From NCBI GenBank assembly GCA_964580995.1, contig CAZOMV010000117.1, positions 1 through 17,023 on the forward strand: a stretch of 17,023 bases of DNA, given 5' to 3'. The translations under genes and the position numbers were made by a program. Of the stretch, positions 1 through 6,620 are shown one piece after another (the stretch's first letter is position 1; every line of letters begins with the position of its first letter). The notes under the pieces are model-generated. The model had not been told where the DNA came from and ran no database searches. It saw nothing but the letters and a program-made list of their open reading frames with translations. Origin of the DNA: JAKJEP01 sp964580995. Lineage in GTDB: Bacteria; Planctomycetota; Phycisphaerae; Sedimentisphaerales; SM23-30.

Positions 1-1148
1 TCCGCAAGAATGTGGAGCCGGAACTGAACAAGATCGGCCTCTACCTGATCAACGTAAATATTACCGATATTACCGATGAGTCCACCTATATTGACAGCAT
101 CGGCAAGAAGGCTTCTTCGGAAGCCATCAACCAGGCGAAGGTGGATGTGGCGGAGCAGGAAAAGATTGGAGCGATTGGTGAGGCGCAGGCGGTGCGCGAA
201 CGAACCATCAAAGTGGCGGAGAATCAGGCCGAGGCGGATAAAGGCAAGAAACGAGCCGATGCCGACCGGCGTATCTATGTGCAGCAGCAGGAAACTGAGG
301 CAGCCATTGGGGAAGCCAATGCCTTTCGGGAAAAAGAAATCAAGGTAGCGGAGAATCAAGCGCAGGCCGATAAGGGCAAAAAGCGGGCCGAGGCGGACAA
401 GCGAATCTTCGTCCAGCAGCAGGAGGCCGATGCGGTCAAGGGCGAAAAACAGGCGGAGGCAGACCGCCGTGTATTTGTCCAGCAGCAGGAAGCGGAAGCA
501 GTCAAGGGGGAGAACCTCTCTAAGGCGGATATCGCCAATTTTAACGCGGAACTAGCCTCCAGAGAAGCGGCCGCCCTGCAAAAGGGAGAAGTCGCCCGGC
601 GTCAGGCGGAGGTAGAGATTCAAAAAGCCCAGTACCTGGCCGAACAGGAACGGCTCAAAGCGCTGGAGGTGGTGCGGGAAGAGATTGATAAGCAGAAATT
701 GCAGATTGCTGCGGATGCCTGGGCGGAAAAACTCCGCCGCGAGGCTAAAGGGCAGGCCGATGCCACCCTGGCCAAATACGAAGCCGAGGCCAAAGGTCTG
801 CGGCAGGTGCTGGAGAGCAAGGCCGCGGGTTATGAATCACTGGTAAAGAGCTGCAATGGTGATGCCCGGGCAGCCGCTACCCTGCTGATGATCGAGAAGA
901 TTGAAGAGATTGTGACACAACAGGTAGAAGCGATCAAGAACCTCAAGATCGATAAGGTGACGGTCTGGGATACCGGGGGGGGCGAAAAGGGCGGCTCGTC
1001 CACCTCGAATTTCCTGGCCAGCATGATTAAGGTTCTGCCACCGTTGCAGGATATTGCTGGGATGGCAGGGGTGGAACTGCCTGAATATCTGGGTAAGATG
1101 GCGGATGTAGGCAAGAATAAAGGCCCAGGCTCGGCAGACATCAAATAG
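1..1148 (+). CDS. Flotillin-like SPFH-family protein, 5' end cut by window edge
   Basis: The reading frame is open at the left edge (codons start at base 3, R-K-N-V-E-P-E-L), so this is the C-terminal part of a longer gene and the in-frame GTG at 12 is not a real start. The visible part begins in the end of the SPFH/band 7 domain (N-K-I-G-L-Y-L-I-N-V-N-I-T-D-I), continues as a very long Ala/Glu/Lys/Arg/Gln coiled coil, and ends in the Gly-rich tail followed by L-P-P-L-Q-D-I-A-G-M-A-G typical of bacterial flotillins (YuaG/FloT group). Flotillins are membrane-associated scaffolds that form large oligomers in ordered membrane patches. The membrane anchor must lie upstream, outside the window. 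The coiled coil holds six tandem 22-residue units. A terminator follows, so the gene is probably transcribed separately from the secretion operon. Family assignment is confident; its exact role here is not known. Confidence 0.9.
   Translation, partial: RKNVEPELNKIGLYLINVNITDITDESTYIDSIGKKASSEAINQAKVDVAEQEKIGAIGEAQAVRERTIKVAENQAEADKGKKRADADRRIYVQQQETEAAIGEANAFREKEIKVAENQAQADKGKKRAEADKRIFVQQQEADAVKGEKQAEADRRVFVQQQEAEAVKGENLSKADIANFNAELASREAAALQKGEVARRQAEVEIQKAQYLAEQERLKALEVVREEIDKQKLQIAADAWAEKLRREAKGQADATLAKYEAEAKGLRQVLESKAAGYESLVKSCNGDARAAATLLMIEKIEEIVTQQVEAIKNLKIDKVTVWDTGGGEKGGSSTSNFLASMIKVLPPLQDIAGMAGVELPEYLGKMADVGKNKGPGSADIK
138..533 (+). repeat. Six tandem 66-bp (22-residue) units in the flotillin coiled coil
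   Basis: Units start at 138, 204, 270, 336, 402 and 468. At the protein level they alternate between two kinds, for example TIKVAENQAEADKGKK at 204 and EIKVAENQAQADKGKK at 336, and RIYVQQQETEAA, RIFVQQQEADAV and RVFVQQQEAEAV at 270, 402 and 468. Each unit splits into two 11-residue halves, so the stretch is twelve hendecads. Similarity is also visible in the DNA, notably between 210-300 and 342-432, which suggests fairly recent duplication of 66- and 132-bp blocks. The 11-residue rhythm appears to run on past the repeat to about base 830 with less sequence identity. Confidence 0.88.
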
Positions 1149-1156
1149 AGTGAAAT

Positions 1157-1194
1157 AAAAAATATCTAAAAATTTTCTGAAAATAATATTTTTT
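1157..1194. repeat. AT-only palindrome after the flotillin gene
   Basis: AAAAAATAT at 1157-1165 is matched exactly by ATATTTTTT at 1186-1194, and the spacer contains a second small dyad, ATTTTC and GAAAAT, around one base. The stem has no G or C, so it would be weak as RNA. It may be a 3' untranslated element, an AT-rich promoter-upstream element for the secretion operon, or chance in AT-rich spacer DNA. Confidence 0.4.
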
Positions 1195-1233
1195 ATGTAA
1201 CTCCTTTCTGTTTCATACGTCTTAGTAAATATA

Positions 1234-1260
1234 AGGCCGTCCAGTGTATAAGGACGGCCT
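1234..1260 (+). terminator. Intrinsic terminator after the flotillin gene
   Basis: A perfect 9-bp stem, AGGCCGTCC (1234-1242) and GGACGGCCT (1252-1260), surrounds a 9-base loop and is followed by GTATATATTTT. The T tract is interrupted but U-rich. It lies 85 bases after the flotillin stop and 90 bases before the chosen gspE start, which separates the two transcription units. It could slow transcription on both strands, but no minus-strand gene is seen. Confidence 0.8.
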
Positions 1261-1335
1261 GTATATATTTTAGTATGGCTGCTGTAAGGGATTGTAAATT
1301 AAGAACTAATGACAGTTGGGGCGGTTTTTCCTTCC

Positions 1336-1340
1336 AGGAA
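1336..1340 (+). promoter_or_regulatory. Ribosome binding site deciding the gspE start
   Basis: AGGAA lies 9 bases before the ATG at 1350. The earlier in-frame ATG at 1275 lies in the T-rich tail of the terminator and has no purine-rich site ahead of it. The extra 25 residues it would add do not look like the start of this family. Confidence 0.7.
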
Positions 1341-1349
1341 CGAAGCAAC

Positions 1350-3068
1350 ATGGTGCAAGCACTTGAAAAAAAACTAGGCCAGTTATTATGTGAGAAATCC
1401 TATTTGGACCAGTCGCGGCTGGAATACGCTCTGGAAGAGCAGAAGATCAATCGCAAGTGGCTGGGGGAAATCCTGCTGGAATTGGGGTATATTACCGAGG
1501 CCCAGCTTATCGAAGCCCTGGCCTTGCAGGCGGGGATGGAGCGAATTGATTTGAACAGTCTGGCCCTGGAGCCAGCCATACTCTCTTCGGTGCCCGCTTC
1601 GGTGGTAACGAAATATAATATTTTACCTCTATGGCGGGAAGACGGCCGGATCGGTTTGGCGATGGCCAATCCGTTTGATATGAAGGCGGTGGAGGATATT
1701 CGTCTGGTTACAGGACTGTCGATCCAGCGGTATTACGGCAATCCGGTGGAACTGGAACGCACCGTATTGAAATTTTACGGCAGCAATGTGGCACGCATGC
1801 TTGAAAATCTGGCACCGGCGGAATCACGCGGCAACGGTTATCCCAACGGCAACGGCAATGGCGATTATTCGCCGGCCAAGCTGCACGAACTGGCCCGTGA
1901 ACCGTCGTTGGTGAATCTGGTCAATATTATTCTCCTGGAAGCGATTGACGCCCGGGCCAGTGATGTGCATATCGAACCGTTTGAGCATCAACTCAAAATT
2001 AAATATCGAGTCGATGGATTGTTGATTGAGAAAGCACCGTCCCCGAAGCGGCTGCACGCCGCGATTGTTTCCCGTATCAAGATTATGGCGAACATGAATA
2101 TCGCCGAGCGTTTCATTCCGCAGGACGGCCATATCGAATTTCCCGGCTCAAAGGGAAAAGTGGATATCCGTGTATCCACGGTCCCCACGATCTACGGTGA
2201 GTCCGTGACTATGCGTTTGCTCGATAAGTCGATTGCCCTGATGAACCTGGAAGAGCTGGGCATGAACAAACAGGCGTTTCACGGCTTCAGCCATTGCCTG
2301 ACGAAAGCGCATGGCATTGTACTGGTAACCGGACCCACCGGCAGCGGCAAGACCACGACGTTGTATGCCGCCCTGAATAAAATCTATTCCTCTACGCTGA
2401 AAATCATCACTATCGAGGACCCGGTGGAGTATCAGTTGGAAGGTGTGATCCAAATGCCGGTCAATCCCAAGCGGGGTTTGACCTTTGCGACGGGATTGCG
2501 GCATATCCTGCGGCAGGATCCGGATATTATCATGGTGGGGGAGATTCGCGACCGGGAAACCGCCGATATTTCCATTCGCGCGGCGATGACCGGCCATCTG
2601 GTATTTTCCACCCTGCATACCAACGACGCGCCCGGCGCGATCACGCGGCTGATCGATATGGGAGTGGAGCCGTTTCTGCTGGCCAGTTCCCTCGAGGCCG
2701 TGCTGGCCCAGCGTCTGGTGCGGCAGATCTGTCCCGCCTGCAAACAGCCGTATCAGCCGGATCCGGCCCTGATTCAAAGTTTGAATAATTCCATTGCGAT
2801 CAATCCGGCGGCGCAATTGTATCATGGTGTCGGCTGCGAGGATTGTATGCGTACCGGCATGCGCGGTCGGACGGGGATTTACGAATTATTGCGTATTACC
2901 GATCCCCTGCGGCAGGTGATTGTCGCTAGGCCGACCGTGGAAGATATCCTGAAAAAGGCGCCCGCCGATCATGTCAGTATGCGCCATGACGGCATTGCGA
3001 AAATCATGCAGGGAATCACCACGGCGGAGGAAGTGCTACGAGTAACCCAGGGAATGGCGGACGATTAG
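1350..3068 (+). CDS. gspE: Type II secretion ATPase GspE (PilB/GspE family)
   Basis: Cytoplasmic hexameric ATPase that powers pseudopilus assembly. From the ATG at 1350 the protein has 572 residues, normal for the family. Residues about 5-70 form a MshEN/T2SSE N-terminal domain (L-G-E-I-L-L-E-L-G-Y-I-T-E-A-Q-L). The ATPase core includes the Asp/His-box region A-S-D-V-H-I-E-P, a Walker A motif GPTGSGKTT at about 328-336, a Walker B-type stretch DPDIIMVGEIRD near 390-400 and the His-box T-G-H-L-V-F-S-T-L-H-T-N. A tetracysteine zinc site is intact at C461/C464 and C496/C499. A longer form starting at ATG 1275 is possible but less likely. It is the first gene of the operon, after a terminator. 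No convincing promoter box could be assigned between 1261 and 1340, although one is expected there. A Gly/Asn-rich linker (NGYPNGNGNGD) separates the N-terminal region from the core. Confidence 0.96.
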   Translation: MVQALEKKLGQLLCEKSYLDQSRLEYALEEQKINRKWLGEILLELGYITEAQLIEALALQAGMERIDLNSLALEPAILSSVPASVVTKYNILPLWREDGRIGLAMANPFDMKAVEDIRLVTGLSIQRYYGNPVELERTVLKFYGSNVARMLENLAPAESRGNGYPNGNGNGDYSPAKLHELAREPSLVNLVNIILLEAIDARASDVHIEPFEHQLKIKYRVDGLLIEKAPSPKRLHAAIVSRIKIMANMNIAERFIPQDGHIEFPGSKGKVDIRVSTVPTIYGESVTMRLLDKSIALMNLEELGMNKQAFHGFSHCLTKAHGIVLVTGPTGSGKTTTLYAALNKIYSSTLKIITIEDPVEYQLEGVIQMPVNPKRGLTFATGLRHILRQDPDIIMVGEIRDRETADISIRAAMTGHLVFSTLHTNDAPGAITRLIDMGVEPFLLASSLEAVLAQRLVRQICPACKQPYQPDPALIQSLNNSIAINPAAQLYHGVGCEDCMRTGMRGRTGIYELLRITDPLRQVIVARPTVEDILKKAPADHVSMRHDGIAKIMQGITTAEEVLRVTQGMADD

Positions 3069-3137
3069 ATTGGGTCCAGTACATTTGTGAAGAATTACTA
3101 CTTGAGTTAGTTTTAATTAGTATCGAAAAGGCAGCCA

Positions 3138-4394
3138 GTGGCAGAATTTCACTATCAGGGAGTGAACGATTCAGGCAGCCCGGTCAGCGGGACGGTGCAA
3201 GCGGCAGACCGGCGGGCGGCCATTGCTCATTTGAATGAGCGGGGTCACTTTGCCACCCGGTTGGCGGAAAAGAATGAATCCGAACCGGTGGCTACGGTCC
3301 GTTCCTCGGAGTCGTTTAAAAACCTCGGTTCTTTTCTGCGTTTGGGCGGAGGGCGGGTCAGCAGCAGGGATGTTCTGGCCTTTACCACCCAGCTAAGTGC
3401 CGCCTTGCGCGCGGGGCTGCCGCTGCTGGATTGTCTGAAAATCATAGAGAAGCAGTCGGGCAAAAAAGTTTTGAAAGAATTGCTGGGGGACCTGATTCAA
3501 GGGGTCAGTTCGGGGGATTCGCTATCCGATGCGATGGCCCGGCATCCCGGGGTTTTTCGCCCGCTGTATCTGGCAATGATCCGCGTGGGGGAAACCGGCG
3601 GTATTCTGGAAAACACAACCGCACAGCTTTCGCAATTGCTCAAACGGGAAGAGCAGATTAAATCGAATATTCGCAATGCCTCTGCCTATCCGCTCTTTGT
3701 GCTGGGGGTCGGGTTTGTTTCGATTCTTATCGTCATAACCTGGATCCTGCCCCGGATTGTGGGAGTTGTTGCAGAAAGCGGTGTGGCGCTGCCGCTGCCA
3801 ACGCGAATCCTGATGGGGCTGAGCGATTTTATCGCCGGCTTCGGCTGGATCGTGGCCCTGGTGGGGATGGCCGGGGTATATCTGCTGCACCGATGGATTC
3901 ATACCGCACAGGGCCGATGGCACTGGGATAGCATGAAATTGAAGCTGCCGGTCTTTGGGGTGGTATTTAAGACCCTGGCGGTGGGGCGTTTTACCCGGAT
4001 GTTAGGCTCGCTCACCAGCGGGGGGATTGCGATTCTGGAGTCGCTCCATGTGGTTCGGGATACGCTGGGCAACGAACGGCTGGGGCGGGAAATTGATCGG
4101 GTTGCCGGCCAGGTTAAAACAGGGGAGGCGCTGGCGGAGCCTTTAGGGGAATCAGGCTATTTCCCGCCGCTGCTGGTGCAGATTGTATCGGTGGGTGAAC
4201 AGACCGGTAAGCTGGATGAACTGTTATTAGGGGCCGCGGACACCTTCGACGAACAGGCTGATAACGCCATTACCCGCTTTATGTCGATTCTGCCGGCGAT
4301 GCTGGTGGTACTGCTGGCGGTGGTCATCGGCTGCCTGATCGCTGCCATTTTGCTGCCGATTGTGATGATGGAATTGGGGGCCGGAAGTATATAA
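3138..4394 (+). CDS. gspF: Type II secretion inner-membrane platform protein GspF
   Basis: Polytopic inner-membrane protein that couples GspE to pseudopilin assembly. The start is GTG at 3138, with AAAAGG ahead of it (3126-3131). The 418 residues are the usual length. There are two T2SSF domains, about residues 78-200 and 277-400, each opening with a helical bundle (for example Q-L-S-A-A-L-R-A-G-L-P-L-L and R-M-L-G-S-L-T-S-G-G-I-A-I-L-E-S-L) and carrying the family signature around V-G-E-T-G and V-G-E-Q-T-G. Hydrophobic segments lie near residues 184-205, 228-250 and 385-411, matching the three membrane helices of the family. The N-terminal H-Y-Q-G-V-N-D-S-G region is also typical. It follows gspE after 69 bases without a terminator. 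Confidence 0.96.
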   Translation: MAEFHYQGVNDSGSPVSGTVQAADRRAAIAHLNERGHFATRLAEKNESEPVATVRSSESFKNLGSFLRLGGGRVSSRDVLAFTTQLSAALRAGLPLLDCLKIIEKQSGKKVLKELLGDLIQGVSSGDSLSDAMARHPGVFRPLYLAMIRVGETGGILENTTAQLSQLLKREEQIKSNIRNASAYPLFVLGVGFVSILIVITWILPRIVGVVAESGVALPLPTRILMGLSDFIAGFGWIVALVGMAGVYLLHRWIHTAQGRWHWDSMKLKLPVFGVVFKTLAVGRFTRMLGSLTSGGIAILESLHVVRDTLGNERLGREIDRVAGQVKTGEALAEPLGESGYFPPLLVQIVSVGEQTGKLDELLLGAADTFDEQADNAITRFMSILPAMLVVLLAVVIGCLIAAILLPIVMMELGAGSI

Positions 4395-4425
4395 AGAAAT
4401 GGCATATTACGAATGAGGAACTACT

Positions 4426-4845
4426 ATGAAGAATAAACGGAACAAAAAAGGCTTTACGATGGTGGAACTGCTGGTGGTGGTTTTGATTATTTCGCTGCTG
4501 GCGGTATTTGTCGCCCCGAAATTTTTTAAAGGGCTGATCAAAACCAAACGGGATCTGGCTGCCAGCCAGATGGCGGTGATCGAAGAATCGATCAGCCGGT
4601 TTCTTTTGGATTGCGGCCGCTTGCCGGCCAGCCTGGATGAACTGCTCGTCGAGCCGGCGGATTTGGAGGAGGGCAAATGGGTGGAGCCGTATATCCGCAA
4701 GCGCCAACTGATGGATCCCTGGTCGCACCCTTACGTGTATGTGGAACCGGGGGTAATCCATGAAGGAAGTTATGATTTGATTTGCCTGGGCGCCGACGGA
4801 CTGGAGGGCGGCGAGGGGGATAATGGGGATATTACGAACGAATAA
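4426..4845 (+). CDS. gspG: Major pseudopilin GspG
   Basis: Main building block of the T2SS pseudopilus. The 139-residue precursor has a 9-residue basic leader ending K-K-G, then F-T-M-V-E, giving the Gly(-1), Phe(+1) and Glu(+5) expected by the prepilin peptidase, followed by a hydrophobic helix. The globular part shows family landmarks: D-P-W-S-H-P-Y-V-Y, and the acidic C-terminal loop L-G-A-D-G-L-E-G-G-E-G-D that binds calcium in characterised GspG proteins. GAGGA at 4415-4419 gives a good ribosome binding site 6 bases before the ATG. Length and motif order are standard, so the call is firm. The prepilin peptidase that would process it is not in the window. Confidence 0.97.
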   Translation: MKNKRNKKGFTMVELLVVVLIISLLAVFVAPKFFKGLIKTKRDLAASQMAVIEESISRFLLDCGRLPASLDELLVEPADLEEGKWVEPYIRKRQLMDPWSHPYVYVEPGVIHEGSYDLICLGADGLEGGEGDNGDITNE

Positions 4846-4850
4846 CCACG

Positions 4851-5456
4851 ATGAAATCGCATGGTAAAAAAGAATGGTCTCTGTCCGCGGCTCCGTCCCA
4901 CCGGTCCGCGTTTACGCTGATTGAATTGTTGATGGTGGTGGCGGTGATGGTATTGATTTCCGGTGTAGCGGGCGGTTTGTATCTGGGAACCTATCAAAAC
5001 CGGGTGATCGAGCAGGCCGGTCGGCAGATGCTGCTGACGGCCGGGTACGCCCGCCTTTTCGCTATCGAAAACCAGCGTTCCTGTAAAATGCAGTTCGACC
5101 GGAACCAGCGGAAATACTGGCTGAGCTACGATGAGTATGATGAGGAAAGTCCGGACCCGGTGGCAAAAGTCATTCAAAATCAGTACAGCAGGCCGGTTTC
5201 TCTGCCGGAGGCGATTCAATTGGAGAAAATCAGTATCGTGCCGATGAATCGCCAGGAAATGGATTTTACCCAGGATGCGAATGGGGATGCCATTCATTTT
5301 TATGCCAACGGGACGGCGGATTCGGCGGGTGTTTCGATCGGTAATACGAAAACCCATTACACACTGAAGGTGGCGGCGGCGACGGGAAAAGCGAAACTGG
5401 AATTCGGCTTGCTGGAAGAACGTACCAGTGACATGGTGGATTTGGATCAGCCATGA
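4851..5456 (+). CDS. gspH: Minor pseudopilin GspH-like, long leader with Ala at -1
   Basis: Minor pseudopilin of the tip complex, 201 residues. After a 20-residue leader comes F-T-L-I-E-L-L-M-V-V and a hydrophobic helix, then a GspH/FimT-like region (Q-A-G-R-Q-M-L-L-T-A-G-Y-A-R-L-F-A-I-E). The residue before the expected cut is Ala20 instead of the near-invariant Gly, and the leader is longer than in the other pseudopilins here. The ATG is 5 bases after the gspG stop without a clear ribosome binding site, so translation is probably coupled to gspG. There is no later Met before the hydrophobic segment, so this start is the only reasonable ATG. The last four bases overlap gspI (ATGA). GspH is assigned from position and the N-terminal fold; the C-terminal half is weakly conserved. 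Confidence 0.82.
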   Translation: MKSHGKKEWSLSAAPSHRSAFTLIELLMVVAVMVLISGVAGGLYLGTYQNRVIEQAGRQMLLTAGYARLFAIENQRSCKMQFDRNQRKYWLSYDEYDEESPDPVAKVIQNQYSRPVSLPEAIQLEKISIVPMNRQEMDFTQDANGDAIHFYANGTADSAGVSIGNTKTHYTLKVAAATGKAKLEFGLLEERTSDMVDLDQP

Positions 5457-5938
5457 GTAAGAGTAAGCGGAAACGACAATACGGTTTTACCCTGGTGGAG
5501 GCGCTGGTAGCCAGCGTGATTATGGGCGGGGCGGTGATGACGCTGGCCGGCCTAAGCAGCCGGTGTCTGTCCCGAACGCGCTTCAATCAGGAATATGAGC
5601 AGGCCTGGCAGGTGCTGGACCGGCAAATAACCCTGATCGACATGATGGGAATTGACGAATTTGTGAATAAGGGGATCACCGAAGGCGAAATACCCGCCCT
5701 GGAGCGGGAGGAGCAGCCGCGCTATCGCTGGCAGGCGGACATTCAGTCGGAGCCGGACGACTATCTCTATCGGGTCACGATGCGAATCCAATGGCGCCTG
5801 GATAATACCTGGCATACGATTTCCGCCTGTGCCATGTTCGATGGCCAGGGCCGCAGCCGCCTGCCGGAAGATACCCAGCAGAATGCGGAAAATCAGCAAA
5901 ATCAAAAAAATCAGCAAAACAGGAATCCGGATCAATAG
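5453..5938 (+). CDS. gspI: Minor pseudopilin GspI-like
   Basis: Minor pseudopilin, 161 residues. The short basic leader MSKSKRKRQYG is followed by F-T-L-V-E-A-L-V-A-S-V-I-M, giving a standard prepilin peptidase site with Glu at +5. The E-A-L-V-A core is characteristic of GspI. Later, the W-R-W... type beta-strand pattern (R-Y-R-W-Q-A-D-I; Y-R-V-T-M-R-I-Q-W) also fits GspI/GspV. The ATG overlaps the gspH stop as ATGA, a sign of coupled translation. The last roughly 22 residues are a Gln/Asn-rich low-complexity tail (QQNAENQQNQKNQQNRNPDQ) not usual for GspI and likely disordered. Confidence 0.85.
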   Translation: MSKSKRKRQYGFTLVEALVASVIMGGAVMTLAGLSSRCLSRTRFNQEYEQAWQVLDRQITLIDMMGIDEFVNKGITEGEIPALEREEQPRYRWQADIQSEPDDYLYRVTMRIQWRLDNTWHTISACAMFDGQGRSRLPEDTQQNAENQQNQKNQQNRNPDQ

Positions 5939-5941
5939 AAT

Positions 5942-6601
5942 ATGCGAAAGAATGGTTTTACCTTGGTAGAGATTCTGGCCGCGACGGTCATTACCGCTCT
6001 GATTGCCTTCACCGCCGTCGGCGCATTGCACGCAATCACCGCCAGCCGGGAAAAGGTGGACCATCATTTGGCTGCCATGGGTGAGCTTCGTTTTGCCGCG
6101 GACAGGATTCGGGCCGATCTGCTGAACCTGTACCGGGACCAGGATCAGAATTCCATCAAATTCATTGGTGATGTGAACGCGGGGGAATTGGGGTCGAACA
6201 GTGATTTGATTTTTTACACGGTCAATGCGGCGGCGGCCCGGTCCGGCCAGCCGGAAGGGGATGTTTATGAAGTGGAATATTTTCTCAAATCGGACGGCCA
6301 GCGGACTGTCTTCATGCGGCGCCTGGACCCCTATCCTCTGGAAAAAGATACCGCCGGCGGGGTTCTGATGCCCATCGCCGATCATATCCTTGCCTTTGAG
6401 GTTCGCTACTATGATCAGGACGCGGACACCTGGGAAACCCGGTGGAGCCAGGAACTGCAAAGGATTCCGGCCGCCATCGAAGTGACCCTGACCGCCGGCC
6501 TGCCGGAAGAGAAAAAAGTGATAACCCATTCGTTTCTGGCTTATTTCCCGCGGCGGCCCGCGGCGGCCCCGGCCCAAACGGCCAAACAGGAACAATCGTA
6601 A
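5942..6601 (+). CDS. gspJ: Minor pseudopilin GspJ
   Basis: Minor pseudopilin that joins GspI and GspK in the pseudopilus tip complex. The 219-residue precursor has a very short leader MRKNG followed by F-T-L-V-E-I-L-A-A-T-V (Glu at +5). The body has features of GspJ: an A-A-D-R-I-R-A-D-L stretch after the helix, an E-V-E-Y-F-L beta-strand followed by the F-M-R-R-L-D-P-Y strand, and F-E-V-R-Y-Y-D followed by a Trp-rich turn (D-T-W-E-T-R-W) and I-P-A-A-I-E-V-T-L. The end is Pro/Ala/Gln-rich (RRPAAAPAQTAKQEQS), probably flexible. The gene starts 3 bases after the gspI stop, with no strong ribosome binding site at the normal distance, so coupling to gspI is likely. Confidence 0.88.
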   Translation: MRKNGFTLVEILAATVITALIAFTAVGALHAITASREKVDHHLAAMGELRFAADRIRADLLNLYRDQDQNSIKFIGDVNAGELGSNSDLIFYTVNAAAARSGQPEGDVYEVEYFLKSDGQRTVFMRRLDPYPLEKDTAGGVLMPIADHILAFEVRYYDQDADTWETRWSQELQRIPAAIEVTLTAGLPEEKKVITHSFLAYFPRRPAAAPAQTAKQEQS

Positions 6602-6620
6602 CAGAACCCATCGGAGAATT

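Noticed and set aside
1275..1349. ATG at 1275 as the gspE start
   Set aside because: No ribosome binding site precedes it, it lies beside the terminator, and the added 25 residues do not resemble the family. ATG 1350 has AGGAA at a good distance.
2148..2825. Minus-strand open frame of 225 codons inside gspE
   Set aside because: It lies fully within the conserved ATPase core and has no independent support.
3069..3137. Possible separate promoter between gspE and gspF
   Set aside because: TTGAGT could be a -35 box, but no -10 box lies at a normal distance, and there is no terminator between the genes.
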